Shown piece after piece: positions 16,436 to 24,478 of a DNA stretch of 64,000 bases (the stretch's first letter is position 1; the number at the start of each line of letters is the position of its first letter). A model generated the notes under the pieces. The model saw only the letters and a list, made by a program, of their open reading frames with translations. It ran no database searches and was not told the DNA's origin. The DNA is from Autumnicola patrickiae (lineage in GTDB: Bacteria > Bacteroidota > Bacteroidia > Flavobacteriales > Flavobacteriaceae), in NCBI RefSeq assembly GCF_031846525.1, contig NZ_JAVRHM010000001.1, forward strand, positions 62,001-126,000, given 5' to 3'. Both the position numbers and the translations under genes were made by a program.

Positions 16436-16672
16436 ATGGAAACTTCAGAACTTAAAGAGAAATTAATAGCCAGAATAGAAGGCATTTCAGATAAGAATTT
16501 ACTGTCTGACATGCTGAAGTTTTTTGAAACAACTTCAACTCCTGATGAATTATATGAATTTTCCGAAGAAGAATTTCAGGCCATTACTATTGCGAGGGAA
16601 CAAATAAAAAACGGGGAATACCATACTCCATCGGAAATAGATGAGGAGGTTAAAAAATGGCTCAAAGAATAA
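16436..16672 (+). CDS. Orphaned antitoxin of a broken ParE-type pair
   Basis: A 78-residue acidic protein with the same plan as the antitoxin at 14026-14262: an N-terminal helix KLIARIEGISDKNLLSDML, a charged middle (EFSEEEFQAITIAREQIK) and a C-terminal SEIDEEVKKWLKE. The frame is intact and overlaps the first 16 bases of a toxin gene that has been destroyed by a stop and a frameshift. It could still make antitoxin and might neutralise the related toxin at 13748-14044; that is speculation. Confidence 0.72.
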   Translation: METSELKEKLIARIEGISDKNLLSDMLKFFETTSTPDELYEFSEEEFQAITIAREQIKNGEYHTPSEIDEEVKKWLKE

Positions 16673-16949
16673 TCTGGTCCACAAACGCAAGAGCGGATTT
16701 AAAAGAAATTCTGGACTAATGGAAAAACCGAAATAAATCTTCCCGATATAGTAAAAAACTCTACAGCCAGATAAAAGAATTAGTGAGTATTCTGGCGAAT
16801 TACCCTCAGCTAGGTAGAGCAACAAAAGAAGATCCCGTACGAGTACAAATATTTAAAACTACAAAAATTTTTATTCAGCGGGTGCTCAGTCAATTGAAAT
16901 TTTAAGGATATGGGATAGCAGGCAAAATCCGGAGCGACTGAAGTTTTAA
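16657..16949 (+). pseudogene. Decayed ParE-family toxin
   Basis: The frame starts at ATG 16657 (MAQRIIWSTNARADLKEILD) and hits TAA at 16717-16719 after 20 codons. Reading on in the same frame gives WKNRNKSSRYSKKLYSQIK, SILANYPQLGRATKEDPVRVQIFK, clear toxin sequence. A one-base loss near 16855-16875 then shifts the frame, and the last part (SIEILRIWDSRQNPERLKF) lies in the next frame and ends at 16947-16949. The ending WDSRQNP is the family signature. At least two independent lesions mean the toxin is dead, while its antitoxin remains open. Confidence 0.85.
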
Positions 16950-17027
16950 AAATAAGTGTAATTCGAGTTACTTAACTACATCTTATTTTCCACCAGACTT
17001 TTATCCTTTAATTTGGCTATCATAGCT

Positions 17028-17035
17028 TACCTTTG
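17028..17035 (+). promoter_or_regulatory. -7 promoter element of the DEAD-box helicase gene
   Basis: TACCTTTG, an exact TAnnTTTG match. It predicts transcription starting near 17042, which rules out the TTG at 17033 as the start codon and supports the TTG at 17057. Confidence 0.5.
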
Positions 17036-17056
17036 CCGCAAATTAAAATTTACACT

Positions 17057-18400
17057 TTGACTTTTCAGGATTTAAATCTAAATACACCCTTACGTAACGC
17101 ACTGGAAGATTTAAACTTCCATACGCCCACTCCTATCCAGGAACAGGCATTTTCTTCTATTATGTCTGGAAGAGATGTTGTTGGAATTGCGCAAACAGGA
17201 ACCGGAAAAACTTTTGCTTACCTCCTCCCGCTGCTAAAAATGTTGAAATATTCGGAACAAAAGAATCCGAGGATACTTATAATGGTGCCTACCAGAGAAT
17301 TGGTAGTACAGGTGGTGGAAGAGATCGAGAAGCTGGCAAAATATATTAATGTTCGGGTTTCGGGTGTTTATGGCGGAGTAAATATTAATACTCAGCACGA
17401 GAGTTTGCTACAGGGGCAGGATATTTTAGTTGCGACTCCGCGACGATTATATGATTTGGTGCTACGGAGAGCGGTGCTTTTAAAATCTATTCAAAAGCTG
17501 GTGATAGATGAAGTTGATGTGATGTTGGATCTTGGATTTAAATTTCAGATCAACAATATTTTGGAATTACTGCCGCAGAACCGACAGAGCATTATGTTCT
17601 CTGCAACCATGACGGAAACTGTGGAAGAACTTATCTACGTGAATTTTAAAGCCCCGGAAAAGATTTCGGTTGCTGTGAGTGGAACGCCGTTAGAAAATAT
17701 TGAGCAACGTGGATATAAGATTCCGAATTTTAATACAAAAGCAAATTTGCTGAAGTATTTACTTGGAGACAAAGAAAACTTCAGCAAAGTCTTGATCTTT
17801 CTTGGAAACAAACGCATTGCCGACAGGTTGTTTGAATTTATCGACAAAGAATTTCCGGAAGAAGCCACTATTGTTCATACCGGAAAAGGCCAGAACTACA
17901 GATTGAGAAGTGTACGCCAGTTTGGTGACGGATTTTGCCGGATTTTGATCGCTACAGATGTAATGGCCCGCGGACTCGATATTGAAAATGTTTCCCACGT
18001 TGTGAATTTCGACACCCCTGCATATCCCGAAAACTATATGCACAGGATTGGTAGAACCGGCCGTGCAGAAAAACAGGGAATTTCCTTTTTGTTTACTACA
18101 GAAAAGGAACAGGAATTCTTGGAAAACATCGAGCAACTGATGAATATGCAGGTGCCACAGCACGGTCTTCCCGAAGAAGTAGAAGTTTCTACAGAATTGA
18201 TTCCGGAAGAACGCCCTCGTGCCATCGAAATCAATAATCCCGGCACAGCTGCAGACCAAGCAGGGCCGGCTTTTCACGAAAAAAAGGAGAAAAACAAAAA
18301 GGAAAATCTTGGCGGATCTTACCGAAGAGAAGTTGCGAAAAAGTATAAGAAACCTAAGACCCGGGGCGACAAAAATGCCAACCGGAAAAAGAAGAAATAA
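17057..18400 (+). CDS. DEAD-box RNA helicase
   Basis: ATP-dependent RNA helicase of 447 residues, probably acting in ribosome assembly or mRNA turnover. Motifs in order: Q motif with TPIQEQAF, Walker A AQTGTGKT (about 46-53), PTRELVVQ, TPRR, DEVD (151-154), SAT, then ARGLD and HRIGRTGR in the second RecA domain. DEVD replaces DEAD, and TPRR replaces the usual TPGR of motif Ib. The C-terminus is a basic, low-complexity tail (GDKNANRKKKK). I use TTG 17057 because it gives the usual flavobacterial start LTFQDLNLNTPL and lies after the -7 box; the frame also opens at TTG 17033. A strong terminator follows. Confidence 0.9.
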   Translation: MTFQDLNLNTPLRNALEDLNFHTPTPIQEQAFSSIMSGRDVVGIAQTGTGKTFAYLLPLLKMLKYSEQKNPRILIMVPTRELVVQVVEEIEKLAKYINVRVSGVYGGVNINTQHESLLQGQDILVATPRRLYDLVLRRAVLLKSIQKLVIDEVDVMLDLGFKFQINNILELLPQNRQSIMFSATMTETVEELIYVNFKAPEKISVAVSGTPLENIEQRGYKIPNFNTKANLLKYLLGDKENFSKVLIFLGNKRIADRLFEFIDKEFPEEATIVHTGKGQNYRLRSVRQFGDGFCRILIATDVMARGLDIENVSHVVNFDTPAYPENYMHRIGRTGRAEKQGISFLFTTEKEQEFLENIEQLMNMQVPQHGLPEEVEVSTELIPEERPRAIEINNPGTAADQAGPAFHEKKEKNKKENLGGSYRREVAKKYKKPKTRGDKNANRKKKK

Positions 18401-18401
18401 T

Positions 18402-18430
18402 AAAGGAGGCGAAATGCCTCCTTTTATTTT
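18402..18430 (+). terminator. Terminator of the helicase gene
   Basis: Perfect 9-bp stem AAAGGAGGC / GCCTCCTTT with a GAAAT loop, then TATTTT. It begins two bases after the helicase stop codon. Confidence 0.88.
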
Positions 18431-18449
18431 ACAAGATATCAGATAAAGA

Positions 18450-18557
18450 TTATGTTCTGTTCTTTTTCTTAGCTGCTTTCGCTGCACGCTTTTCCTTTAG
18501 GTTAAGCACGGGCTCCTTCTTAGCCGAATTTTTGGAAGGTGATTTTTCTTTTGCCAT
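18450..18557 (-). CDS. Small Lys/Ala-rich basic protein
   Basis: A 35-codon frame, ATG at 18557 and TAA at 18450, starting MAKEKSPSKNSAKKEP and ending KRAAKAAKKKNRT. It is strongly basic with no hydrophobic segment. I recognise the style of short Lys-rich proteins found in flavobacteria but know no function; nucleic-acid or ribosome association would fit its charge and is only a guess. It is convergent with the helicase gene and separated from it by the terminator. Small size limits confidence. Confidence 0.55.
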   Translation of the reverse strand: MAKEKSPSKNSAKKEPVLNLKEKRAAKAAKKKNRT

Positions 18558-18662
18558 GGTTTCTAAAAATTTTAGAATTATTGGGTAAATGTATGAAATT
18601 CAGCGATTGAAAATTGAAAAATTTTCGATACCTCCTAAATTTTTTAAAGTAACTCTAACGCC

Positions 18663-18695
18663 ATAAAAAAGCCCGGAAACATCTGCTTCCGGGCT
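18663..18695 (-). terminator. Terminator of lpdA
   Basis: Perfect 9-bp stem AGCCCGGAA / TTCCGGGCT (18670-18695) with an 8-base loop; on the minus strand it is followed by TTTTTT. It lies 24 bases beyond the lpdA stop codon. Confidence 0.88.
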
Positions 18696-18718
18696 GTAAA
18701 AAATTATTTGTAAGCACA

Positions 18719-20125
18719 TTAAATATGCAACGGACGGTTATCTGTTGCTGCAAGAGCTGCTTCTTTTACTGCTTCAGCAAAAGTTGGATGCGCATGGCTC
18801 ATTCTGGAAATATCCTCTGCAGAAGCACGGAATTCCATTGCCGTCACCGCTTCAGCAATAAGATCGGCAGTACGGGCGCCAATCATATGTACGCCAAGCA
18901 CCTCATCTGTCTTTTCATCTGCAAGGATTTTTACAAATCCGTCAATATCGCCACTGGCCCTGGAACGACCCAAAGCACGCATTGGAAACTTGCCTTCTTT
19001 ATATTTTACTCCGGCTTCCTTCAGTTCTTCTTCAGTTTTTCCAACAGAAGCAACTTCTGGCCATGTGTAAACTACACCGGGAATTAAATTGTAATCGATG
19101 TGTGGTTTTTGACCTGCAATGGTTTCAGCAACAAAAGTTCCTTCTTCTTCGGCTTTGTGAGCTAACATTGCCCCACGTACCACATCACCAATCGCGTAAA
19201 TATTAGCAGTATTGGTTTGCAAATGATCATTTACTTTTACTCTTCCTTTATCATCAAGTTCTACACCCGCAGCTTCAGCATTAAGTCCATCAGTAAAAGG
19301 ACGACGACCAACAGAAACGAGACAATAATCCCCTTTTAGTTCAACTTCCTGATCCTTTTTATCGTCAGCTTTTATGATAACTTCATCACCTTTTCGCTCC
19401 ACGGCTTTTACTTTATGCTTCACATAAAACTTAACGCCTTGTTTCTTGAGAACTTTGGTTAATTCCCGGGCAAGAGCGCTGTCCATAGTAGGAATAATAC
19501 TATCCATAAATTCCACTACAGAGACTTCAGCACCAAGTCTCTTATAAACCTGACCTAATTCCAAACCAATCACTCCGCCACCAATAACAATCATGTGCTT
19601 TGGAATTTCCTTCAGTTTAAGCGCTTCTGTAGAAGTGATCACCCGCTCTTTGTCAAGCTCGATAAATGGCAAATTTGAAGGCTTGGAGCCTGTGGCGATA
19701 ATTATATTCTTCGCCTCTATTGTTTGAGTTTCACCTTCAGAATTTTCTATTTTAATATGGGTTTTATCTTCAAAAGATCCTACTCCCTGGATCACGTCAA
19801 TCTTATTTTTGTCCATCAGAAATTTTACTCCGTCGCAAGTCTGGCTCACTACAGAAGATTTCCGTTTCATCATTTGCTCCAGGTTCACTTTAATATCCCC
19901 GGGAATGTCGATTCCATGTTCTTCAAAGTGTTCTACGGCATCATGATAGTGGTGCGAGGAATCCAATAAAGCTTTACTTGGAATACAACCTACATTTAGA
20001 CATGTACCTCCCAGGGTTGGATATTTCTCTATGATTGCAGTTTTCATTCCCAATTGTGCGCAGCGTATGGCCGCCACATAACCTCCGGGACCTGAACCTA
20101 TTACCGCAACATCATATTTACTCAT
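18719..20125 (-). CDS. lpdA: Dihydrolipoyl dehydrogenase
   Basis: The E3 flavoprotein that reoxidises dihydrolipoamide in pyruvate, 2-oxoglutarate and related dehydrogenase complexes, passing electrons to NAD+. The FAD-binding GSGPGGYVAAIRCAQLG is at about residues 10-26 and the redox disulfide motif GGTCLNVGCIPSK at 39-51. The NAD-binding GGGVIGLELG is near residue 182, and the C-terminal HAHPTFAE carries the catalytic His. The length of 468 residues is normal. It is monocistronic with its own -7 box and terminator; no E1 or E2 genes are nearby. Confidence 0.95.
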   Translation of the reverse strand: MSKYDVAVIGSGPGGYVAAIRCAQLGMKTAIIEKYPTLGGTCLNVGCIPSKALLDSSHHYHDAVEHFEEHGIDIPGDIKVNLEQMMKRKSSVVSQTCDGVKFLMDKNKIDVIQGVGSFEDKTHIKIENSEGETQTIEAKNIIIATGSKPSNLPFIELDKERVITSTEALKLKEIPKHMIVIGGGVIGLELGQVYKRLGAEVSVVEFMDSIIPTMDSALARELTKVLKKQGVKFYVKHKVKAVERKGDEVIIKADDKKDQEVELKGDYCLVSVGRRPFTDGLNAEAAGVELDDKGRVKVNDHLQTNTANIYAIGDVVRGAMLAHKAEEEGTFVAETIAGQKPHIDYNLIPGVVYTWPEVASVGKTEEELKEAGVKYKEGKFPMRALGRSRASGDIDGFVKILADEKTDEVLGVHMIGARTADLIAEAVTAMEFRASAEDISRMSHAHPTFAEAVKEAALAATDNRPLHI

Positions 20126-20164
20126 AATTCTATGTTTTATATGTTAATTCTTAACGAATAGTAA

Positions 20165-20172
20165 CAAAAGTA
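20165..20172 (-). promoter_or_regulatory. -7 promoter element of lpdA
   Basis: Reads TACTTTTG on the minus strand, an exact TAnnTTTG match 39 bases before the start codon. Confidence 0.5.
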
Positions 20173-20248
20173 CGACTATTCTCTTCAATGACCAATGCTG
20201 TAAAGAGGCTTTGTAAAATTTTAAGAACTTCAAAGTTGAACATCACTA

Positions 20249-20266
20249 CGTAATTACAAAATTACG
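20249..20266. promoter_or_regulatory. Inverted repeat, possible operator
   Basis: CGTAATT, spacer ACAA, AATTACG: perfect 7-bp arms. It lies 124 bases before lpdA and 300 bases before the antiporter gene. No regulator can be named. Confidence 0.25.
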
Positions 20267-20565
20267 AATAAATACGTAAAAATATAAGTATGCTTATATA
20301 ATCTAATCCCTGTTTCTAATATTTTAGAAAATAAACCTTGAGACTATCCGAGAAAGAATCAGCAAACTAAAATTTATAATTGTTTACTCTGTTCTTCTGC
20401 GGAAATAGATTAAAACTTGTCAAATTTTGTTTAAAATCGTAACATTACAGGCTAAACAGGCAAAGGGAAAGAATATTGGCTAAATGGAACATTCTCCTGA
20501 ATTTGAGAAAATGGTTTAATACTGACTTCCTCCCTGCCTATTCCTTAAGAAACCACAAACGCTGA

Positions 20566-22047
20566 ATGGAAAACGAAAATACCTCCTTTAAAGATGAAAA
20601 AATTGAAGAAAACAGGGAGCTGAGTATTGGGGAAGCATTAATACCCGTCTTTGCCTTAATTGCCATGCTGGCTTTTAATGTTTTTGTTTTTAAAGATGCA
20701 GCACTTGATGGATCCAATCAATTCATTCTCCTTCTTGGTGGCGCTGTTGCAGCTATCGTGGGCTACTTTAATAAAGTAGATTATGATAAAATGATAGATG
20801 AAGTAGCGGGGAATATACAAAGTACCACAGGAGCAATTTTAATTTTATTAATGGTAGGAGCCCTTGCCGGAACCTGGATGGTGAGCGGTATTATTCCTAC
20901 GATGATTTATTATGGACTTCAGATTCTAAACCCTACAATTTTTCTGGCGGCCTGCGTAATTATTTGTGCTGTTATATCTGTCGCTACAGGAAGTAGCTGG
21001 ACGACTTCGGCCACCGTTGGGATCGCTCTGATAGGAATTGCCGAAGCGCTGGGAATTTCTGTAGGAATGACTGCCGGGGCAATACTTTCGGGAGCTTATT
21101 TTGGAGATAAACTTTCTCCGTTGAGTGATACTACTAATTTAGCACCAGCCATGGCCGGGACAGATTTGTTCACGCATATTAGGTATATGACCCTTACCAC
21201 AGTGCCCACCATTACCATAACGATTATAATCTTTATAATAATTGGTTTTAATATAGACACTTCGGGAACTACTGATACTACTGCAATTTTAGGTTCAATA
21301 GAAGATTCTTTCCAGATTTCTCCATGGCTTTTTCTAGTCCCGGTGTTGGTGATTGCCTTAATCGTAAAAAAGACATCACCTTTGATCGCTCTTTTAGTTG
21401 GCACCTTGCTTGGAGCCGTTGCCGCCCTCTTTTTTCAACCGGACATTATAGCCCAAATCGCCGGTACAGAAAACCTAGATTTTGTAAGTGGTTACAGAGG
21501 GATTATGCAAGCTATTACTGTAGATACTTCGGTTGAAACCAGCAATGAAAATTTAAATGATCTTTTCTCCTCCGGCGGAATGGCGGGCATGTTAGGAACA
21601 ATTTGGTTAATCATCTGTGCAATGGTTTTTGGTGGTATAATGGAAGCCATCGGAGCGCTGGCGAGAATCAGTAAAGCCCTTTTGAATATGTTCAACAGCG
21701 TATTTGGATTATTTGCAAGTACCGTTTTTAGTTGTCTTGCACTTAACCTGACTGCTTCAGATCAATATCTGGCTATTGTTGTGCCGGGAAAAATGTTTGC
21801 AAAGGCTTACAGGGATAAAGGTCTTGCTCCTGAGAACCTAAGTCGTTCCCTGGAGGATTCGGGAACAGTGACTTCTGTACTTGTTCCCTGGAATACCTGC
21901 GGTGCATATCACAGCGGAGTTTTAGGTGTACCCGTTATCTCTTATTTTGGTTATGCCTTCTTCAATTATTTGAGTCCTTTTATGACCCTCATCTTCGCTG
22001 CTTTTAACATAAAAATCAAGCAATTGAAGGAGAAATCTGCAGCTTAG
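20566..22047 (+). CDS. nhaC: NhaC-family Na+/H+ antiporter
   Basis: An inner-membrane transporter of 493 residues with about 11-12 hydrophobic segments. Family features include TGSSWTTSATVGIALIGIAEALG, then SGAYFGDKLSPLSDTTNLAPAMAGTDLF, and the C-terminal NLTASDQYLAIVVPGKMF followed by LEDSGTVTSVLVPWNTCGAYH. These match NhaC antiporters, which export Na+ in exchange for H+; a malate/lactate variant of the family also exists and cannot be excluded. Sodium export fits a marine organism that also imports galactose with Na+. The gene stands alone, starting at an ATG after an AT-rich leader. Confidence 0.88.
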   Translation: MENENTSFKDEKIEENRELSIGEALIPVFALIAMLAFNVFVFKDAALDGSNQFILLLGGAVAAIVGYFNKVDYDKMIDEVAGNIQSTTGAILILLMVGALAGTWMVSGIIPTMIYYGLQILNPTIFLAACVIICAVISVATGSSWTTSATVGIALIGIAEALGISVGMTAGAILSGAYFGDKLSPLSDTTNLAPAMAGTDLFTHIRYMTLTTVPTITITIIIFIIIGFNIDTSGTTDTTAILGSIEDSFQISPWLFLVPVLVIALIVKKTSPLIALLVGTLLGAVAALFFQPDIIAQIAGTENLDFVSGYRGIMQAITVDTSVETSNENLNDLFSSGGMAGMLGTIWLIICAMVFGGIMEAIGALARISKALLNMFNSVFGLFASTVFSCLALNLTASDQYLAIVVPGKMFAKAYRDKGLAPENLSRSLEDSGTVTSVLVPWNTCGAYHSGVLGVPVISYFGYAFFNYLSPFMTLIFAAFNIKIKQLKEKSAA

Positions 22048-22189
22048 AAAACTCCGAACATCCCACTTTTACTACTATTTTCTGTTTAGAATAGAATAAC
22101 CTTATTCATGTTTTTAATTTGTATAGGAAAAGACTATTAGAGCATAAATATTTAGAATTTGAAAGCTTTTATTAACTGCAATCATTCTT

Positions 22190-22197
22190 TAAATTTG
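22190..22197 (+). promoter_or_regulatory. -7 promoter element of the peroxiredoxin operon
   Basis: TAAATTTG, an exact TAnnTTTG match 45 bases before the peroxiredoxin start codon. Confidence 0.5.
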
Positions 22198-22242
22198 CAC
22201 CAGAATTAAAAACGAAAATCAAACCTTTAAAATCAACATAAT

Positions 22243-22881
22243 ATGGCATTAGTAGGAAGAAAATTTCCAAATTTAAGCGTGAACGCAATGAATGATATGG
22301 GCGATACCTTCAAGATCAACATTCTGGAAGAAGCTCAGAAAAATAACAAAAAGGTACTTCTTTTTTGGTATCCTAAGGACTTTACCTTCGTTTGCCCTAC
22401 AGAACTTCATGCTTTTCAAGAGGCATTAGAAGAATTTGAGAAAAGAAATGTAATGGTAATTGGGGCTTCATGCGATACTCCGGAAGTTCACTTTGCATGG
22501 TTAAATACTCCAAAAGACAATGGAGGAATTGAAGGTGTAACTTACCCTATTCTTGCAGATTCTAACAGAAACCTTAGCTCCAGATTAGGTATTCTTGATA
22601 TCACCAATGAATCTTACGATGATGAAACAGGAGATTTAACTGTTGAAGGTGATAACGTTACTTACCGTGCAACTTATCTAATTGACGAAGAAGGAACAAT
22701 TTTCCATGAAGGTGTTAATCATATGCCACTTGGTAGAAACGTTAAAGAATTTCTTCGATTAATAGATGCATATACTCACGTACAGGAAAAAGGAGAAGTT
22801 TGTCCTGCAAACTGGGAAGAAGGCAAAGAAGGAATGAACGCAAACAGAGAAGGCGTTGCGTCTTATCTAAGCGTAAACTAA
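22243..22881 (+). CDS. Typical 2-Cys peroxiredoxin (AhpC/Prx1 type)
   Basis: Reduces hydrogen peroxide and organic peroxides in the cytoplasm. The peroxidatic Cys lies in DFTFVCPTELHAF (about residues 46-58) and the resolving Cys in GEVCPANW (about residue 188), so it is a typical 2-Cys enzyme. The segment after GASCDTPEVHFAWLNTP is characteristic of the bacteroidetal subgroup. The length of 212 residues is normal. A thioredoxin-like gene follows after 18 bases and a DUF6952 gene overlaps that, so the reductant may be encoded in the same operon. A -7 box lies upstream. Confidence 0.93.
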   Translation: MALVGRKFPNLSVNAMNDMGDTFKINILEEAQKNNKKVLLFWYPKDFTFVCPTELHAFQEALEEFEKRNVMVIGASCDTPEVHFAWLNTPKDNGGIEGVTYPILADSNRNLSSRLGILDITNESYDDETGDLTVEGDNVTYRATYLIDEEGTIFHEGVNHMPLGRNVKEFLRLIDAYTHVQEKGEVCPANWEEGKEGMNANREGVASYLSVN

Positions 22882-22899
22882 AAAGGGAGAAAAACTATT

Positions 22900-23214
22900 A
22901 TGGTAAAAGAAATAGATAGTGATAATTTAAGTGAAATAGTTGCTGAAAACGAAATGGTTGTTGTGCAATACATGGCCGGATGGTGTGGTAACTGCCGGTT
23001 AATGAAGCCAAAGTTTAAGAAACTTGCTTCAGAAAATGAGAATGTAAAATTCTTAATGGTAGATGCTGAAAAATTTCCGGAGTCAAGAAAAATGGCTAAC
23101 GTTAACAATCTTCCGACTTTCGCGACTTTTAAAAATGGAACTTTCGTGAACCAGGTTCAGACCAATAAATTTGAACCATTAAAAGATTTAGTAAATGAAG
23201 TTACCAGTAATTAA
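22900..23214 (+). CDS. Thioredoxin-family protein
   Basis: A 104-residue thioredoxin fold with active site WCGNC (about residues 28-32) in MAGWCGNCRLMKPKF and the cis-proline region NNLPTFATFKNG. The CGNC dithiol differs from the classical CGPC. Directly downstream of a 2-Cys peroxiredoxin, it is the natural candidate for that enzyme's electron donor (inference from the operon). It has no signal peptide, so it is cytoplasmic. Its end overlaps the next gene by 20 bases. Confidence 0.9.
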   Translation: MVKEIDSDNLSEIVAENEMVVVQYMAGWCGNCRLMKPKFKKLASENENVKFLMVDAEKFPESRKMANVNNLPTFATFKNGTFVNQVQTNKFEPLKDLVNEVTSN

Positions 23215-23443
23215 ACACCTTCAACGGAACAACGATGTTGAAAAACTCGAAAACACCATTGATGTATTGGAAAGCTTCACCGAACATAGATCTGTTTCTG
23301 ACGAGGAAATGGATGTAATCGGTGAATTACTTACCAATCTTTGTGGAGCTGTTGAGGTTCATAAAATGATAGAAAATGGCGATTCTGAAATGGACGCCGC
23401 GAATAATTTTGTAAAAAAAGTATTAGGTTCTATAGATAAATAA
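23195..23443 (+). CDS. DUF6952 family protein
   Basis: An 82-residue, acidic, probably all-helical cytoplasmic protein (MKLPVIKHLQRNND, then VLESFTEHRSVSDEEMDVIGELL). I recognise it as the small DUF6952-type protein that accompanies peroxiredoxin and thioredoxin in flavobacteria. Its function is unknown. The start overlaps the thioredoxin gene by 20 bases, which suggests translational coupling and a shared role in peroxide metabolism. A terminator follows. Confidence 0.75.
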   Translation: MKLPVIKHLQRNNDVEKLENTIDVLESFTEHRSVSDEEMDVIGELLTNLCGAVEVHKMIENGDSEMDAANNFVKKVLGSIDK

Positions 23444-23472
23444 CCACTTTTATTACAAAAATTTAGGTTGAA

Positions 23473-23510
23473 AAAGGCTGCTTCATTTTAAAAGCAGCCT
23501 TTCCTGTTTT
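23473..23510 (+). terminator. Terminator of the peroxiredoxin operon
   Basis: Perfect 10-bp stem AAAGGCTGCT / AGCAGCCTTT with a 10-base loop, then CCTGTTTT. Confidence 0.85.
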
Positions 23511-23573
23511 ATGATAATTTTAGTATTACTCAAGCAGTTTAATCCTAAATTTATCCTTCTAAAAAAATTACTT

Positions 23574-24074
23574 ATGTCACAGATAACTTTCAAGGGAGAT
23601 AAAGTCACCACTTATGGAGATCTTCCTGCCAAAGATGAAAGAGCACCACATTTTGAATTGGTAAAAACAGATCTTTCCACCGCTACTTTAAATGATTTTA
23701 AAGGAAAGCGAGTCGTCATGAATATTTTTCCAAGTATAGATACAGGGGTTTGCGCAACTTCAGTAAGAAACTTTAACCAAAGAGCTTCAGATTTAAAAAA
23801 TACGGTTGTACTCTGCATCTCCAGGGACTTACCTTTTGCCCAGAAAAGATTTGTAAATGATGAAGGACTTGAAAACGTTGTTAATTTATCAGATTTTAGA
23901 GAAAGAAACTTTGGAAAGGATTATGGTCTAGAAATGCTGGACGGTCCTCTGGAAGGTTTACTTTCCAGGGTTGTAATTGTGCTGGATGAAAACGGAAATG
24001 TAATCCACAGCCAGCAGGTACCAGATATCGCTGAAGAACCAGATTATCTTGCAGCGCTAAAAACGCTCCTATAA
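23574..24074 (+). CDS. tpx: Thiol peroxidase
   Basis: An atypical 2-Cys peroxiredoxin that removes alkyl and hydrogen peroxides. The catalytic motif is SIDTGVCATSVRNFN, and the resolving Cys is in VVLCISRDLPFAQKRF. The 166-residue length from ATG 23574 fits the family. The frame opens 63 bases earlier, but those codons overlap the upstream terminator and a -7-like TAAATTTA near 23546. Its stop shares a base with the start of the next gene (TAATG), so the two are translationally coupled. Together with the preceding trio it makes this region a peroxide-defence cluster. Confidence 0.93.
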   Translation: MSQITFKGDKVTTYGDLPAKDERAPHFELVKTDLSTATLNDFKGKRVVMNIFPSIDTGVCATSVRNFNQRASDLKNTVVLCISRDLPFAQKRFVNDEGLENVVNLSDFRERNFGKDYGLEMLDGPLEGLLSRVVIVLDENGNVIHSQQVPDIAEEPDYLAALKTLL

Positions 24075-24439
24075 TGAAAGACAGTTTCCTCGGAAAACGT
24101 ATTAGAGGAGGGGGCTATGCAATGAAGGGTGCCTGGCTGTTGGTGAGACACGAACCTAGTATCCAGGTGCAATTTGTAATAGCCATTGCTGTTACTATCG
24201 CGGGCTTCATTTTTGATATTACCAGGACAGAATGGCTTTTTCAATTTACTGCCATTGGTCTTGTAATGTCGGCAGAAGGTTTAAATACCGCTGTAGAAGC
24301 CATGGCAGATTTTGTGCATCCAGATTTTCACAGTAAAATTGGTCATATAAAAGATGTTGCTGCAGGAGGGGTTTTCTTTGCTGCATTAGTCGCTGTGATT
24401 ATTGCGGGATTTATCTATTTTCCTTACATCTTTCCTTAG
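24074..24439 (+). CDS. Diacylglycerol kinase-family membrane enzyme (DgkA type)
   Basis: A 121-residue integral membrane lipid kinase. Family motifs are visible: an amphipathic N-terminus (GKRIRGGGYAMKGAWLLVRHEPSIQ), the catalytic MSAEGLNTAVEAMADF and KIGHIKDVAAGGVF. Three hydrophobic helices follow the usual topology. Members phosphorylate diacylglycerol or undecaprenol; in this phylum recycling of undecaprenol for wall synthesis is plausible, but the substrate cannot be read here. It overlaps tpx by one base. Confidence 0.88.
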   Translation: MKDSFLGKRIRGGGYAMKGAWLLVRHEPSIQVQFVIAIAVTIAGFIFDITRTEWLFQFTAIGLVMSAEGLNTAVEAMADFVHPDFHSKIGHIKDVAAGGVFFAALVAVIIAGFIYFPYIFP

Positions 24440-24478
24440 TTTTTTCTGTACCCTGCCAGGAAAGTTAAAATTTTTGCT

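Larger units (their letters stand above)
20126..20565. other. Intergenic region between lpdA and the NhaC gene
   Basis: 440 bases between divergent genes. It holds a -7 box for lpdA (CAAAAGTA at 20165-20172, TACTTTTG on the minus strand) and an inverted repeat CGTAATT-4-AATTACG at 20249-20266. The rest is AT-rich with no frame or stable hairpin that I can support. I see no clear promoter for the antiporter gene. Confidence 0.6.

Noticed and set aside
17033..17056. TTG at 17033 as start of the DEAD-box helicase
   Set aside because: It overlaps a perfect -7 promoter box, so it would lie upstream of the transcript.
23511..23573. Upstream extension of tpx
   Set aside because: It begins at the end of the previous terminator and adds 21 non-conserved residues to a protein whose family starts at ATG 23574.
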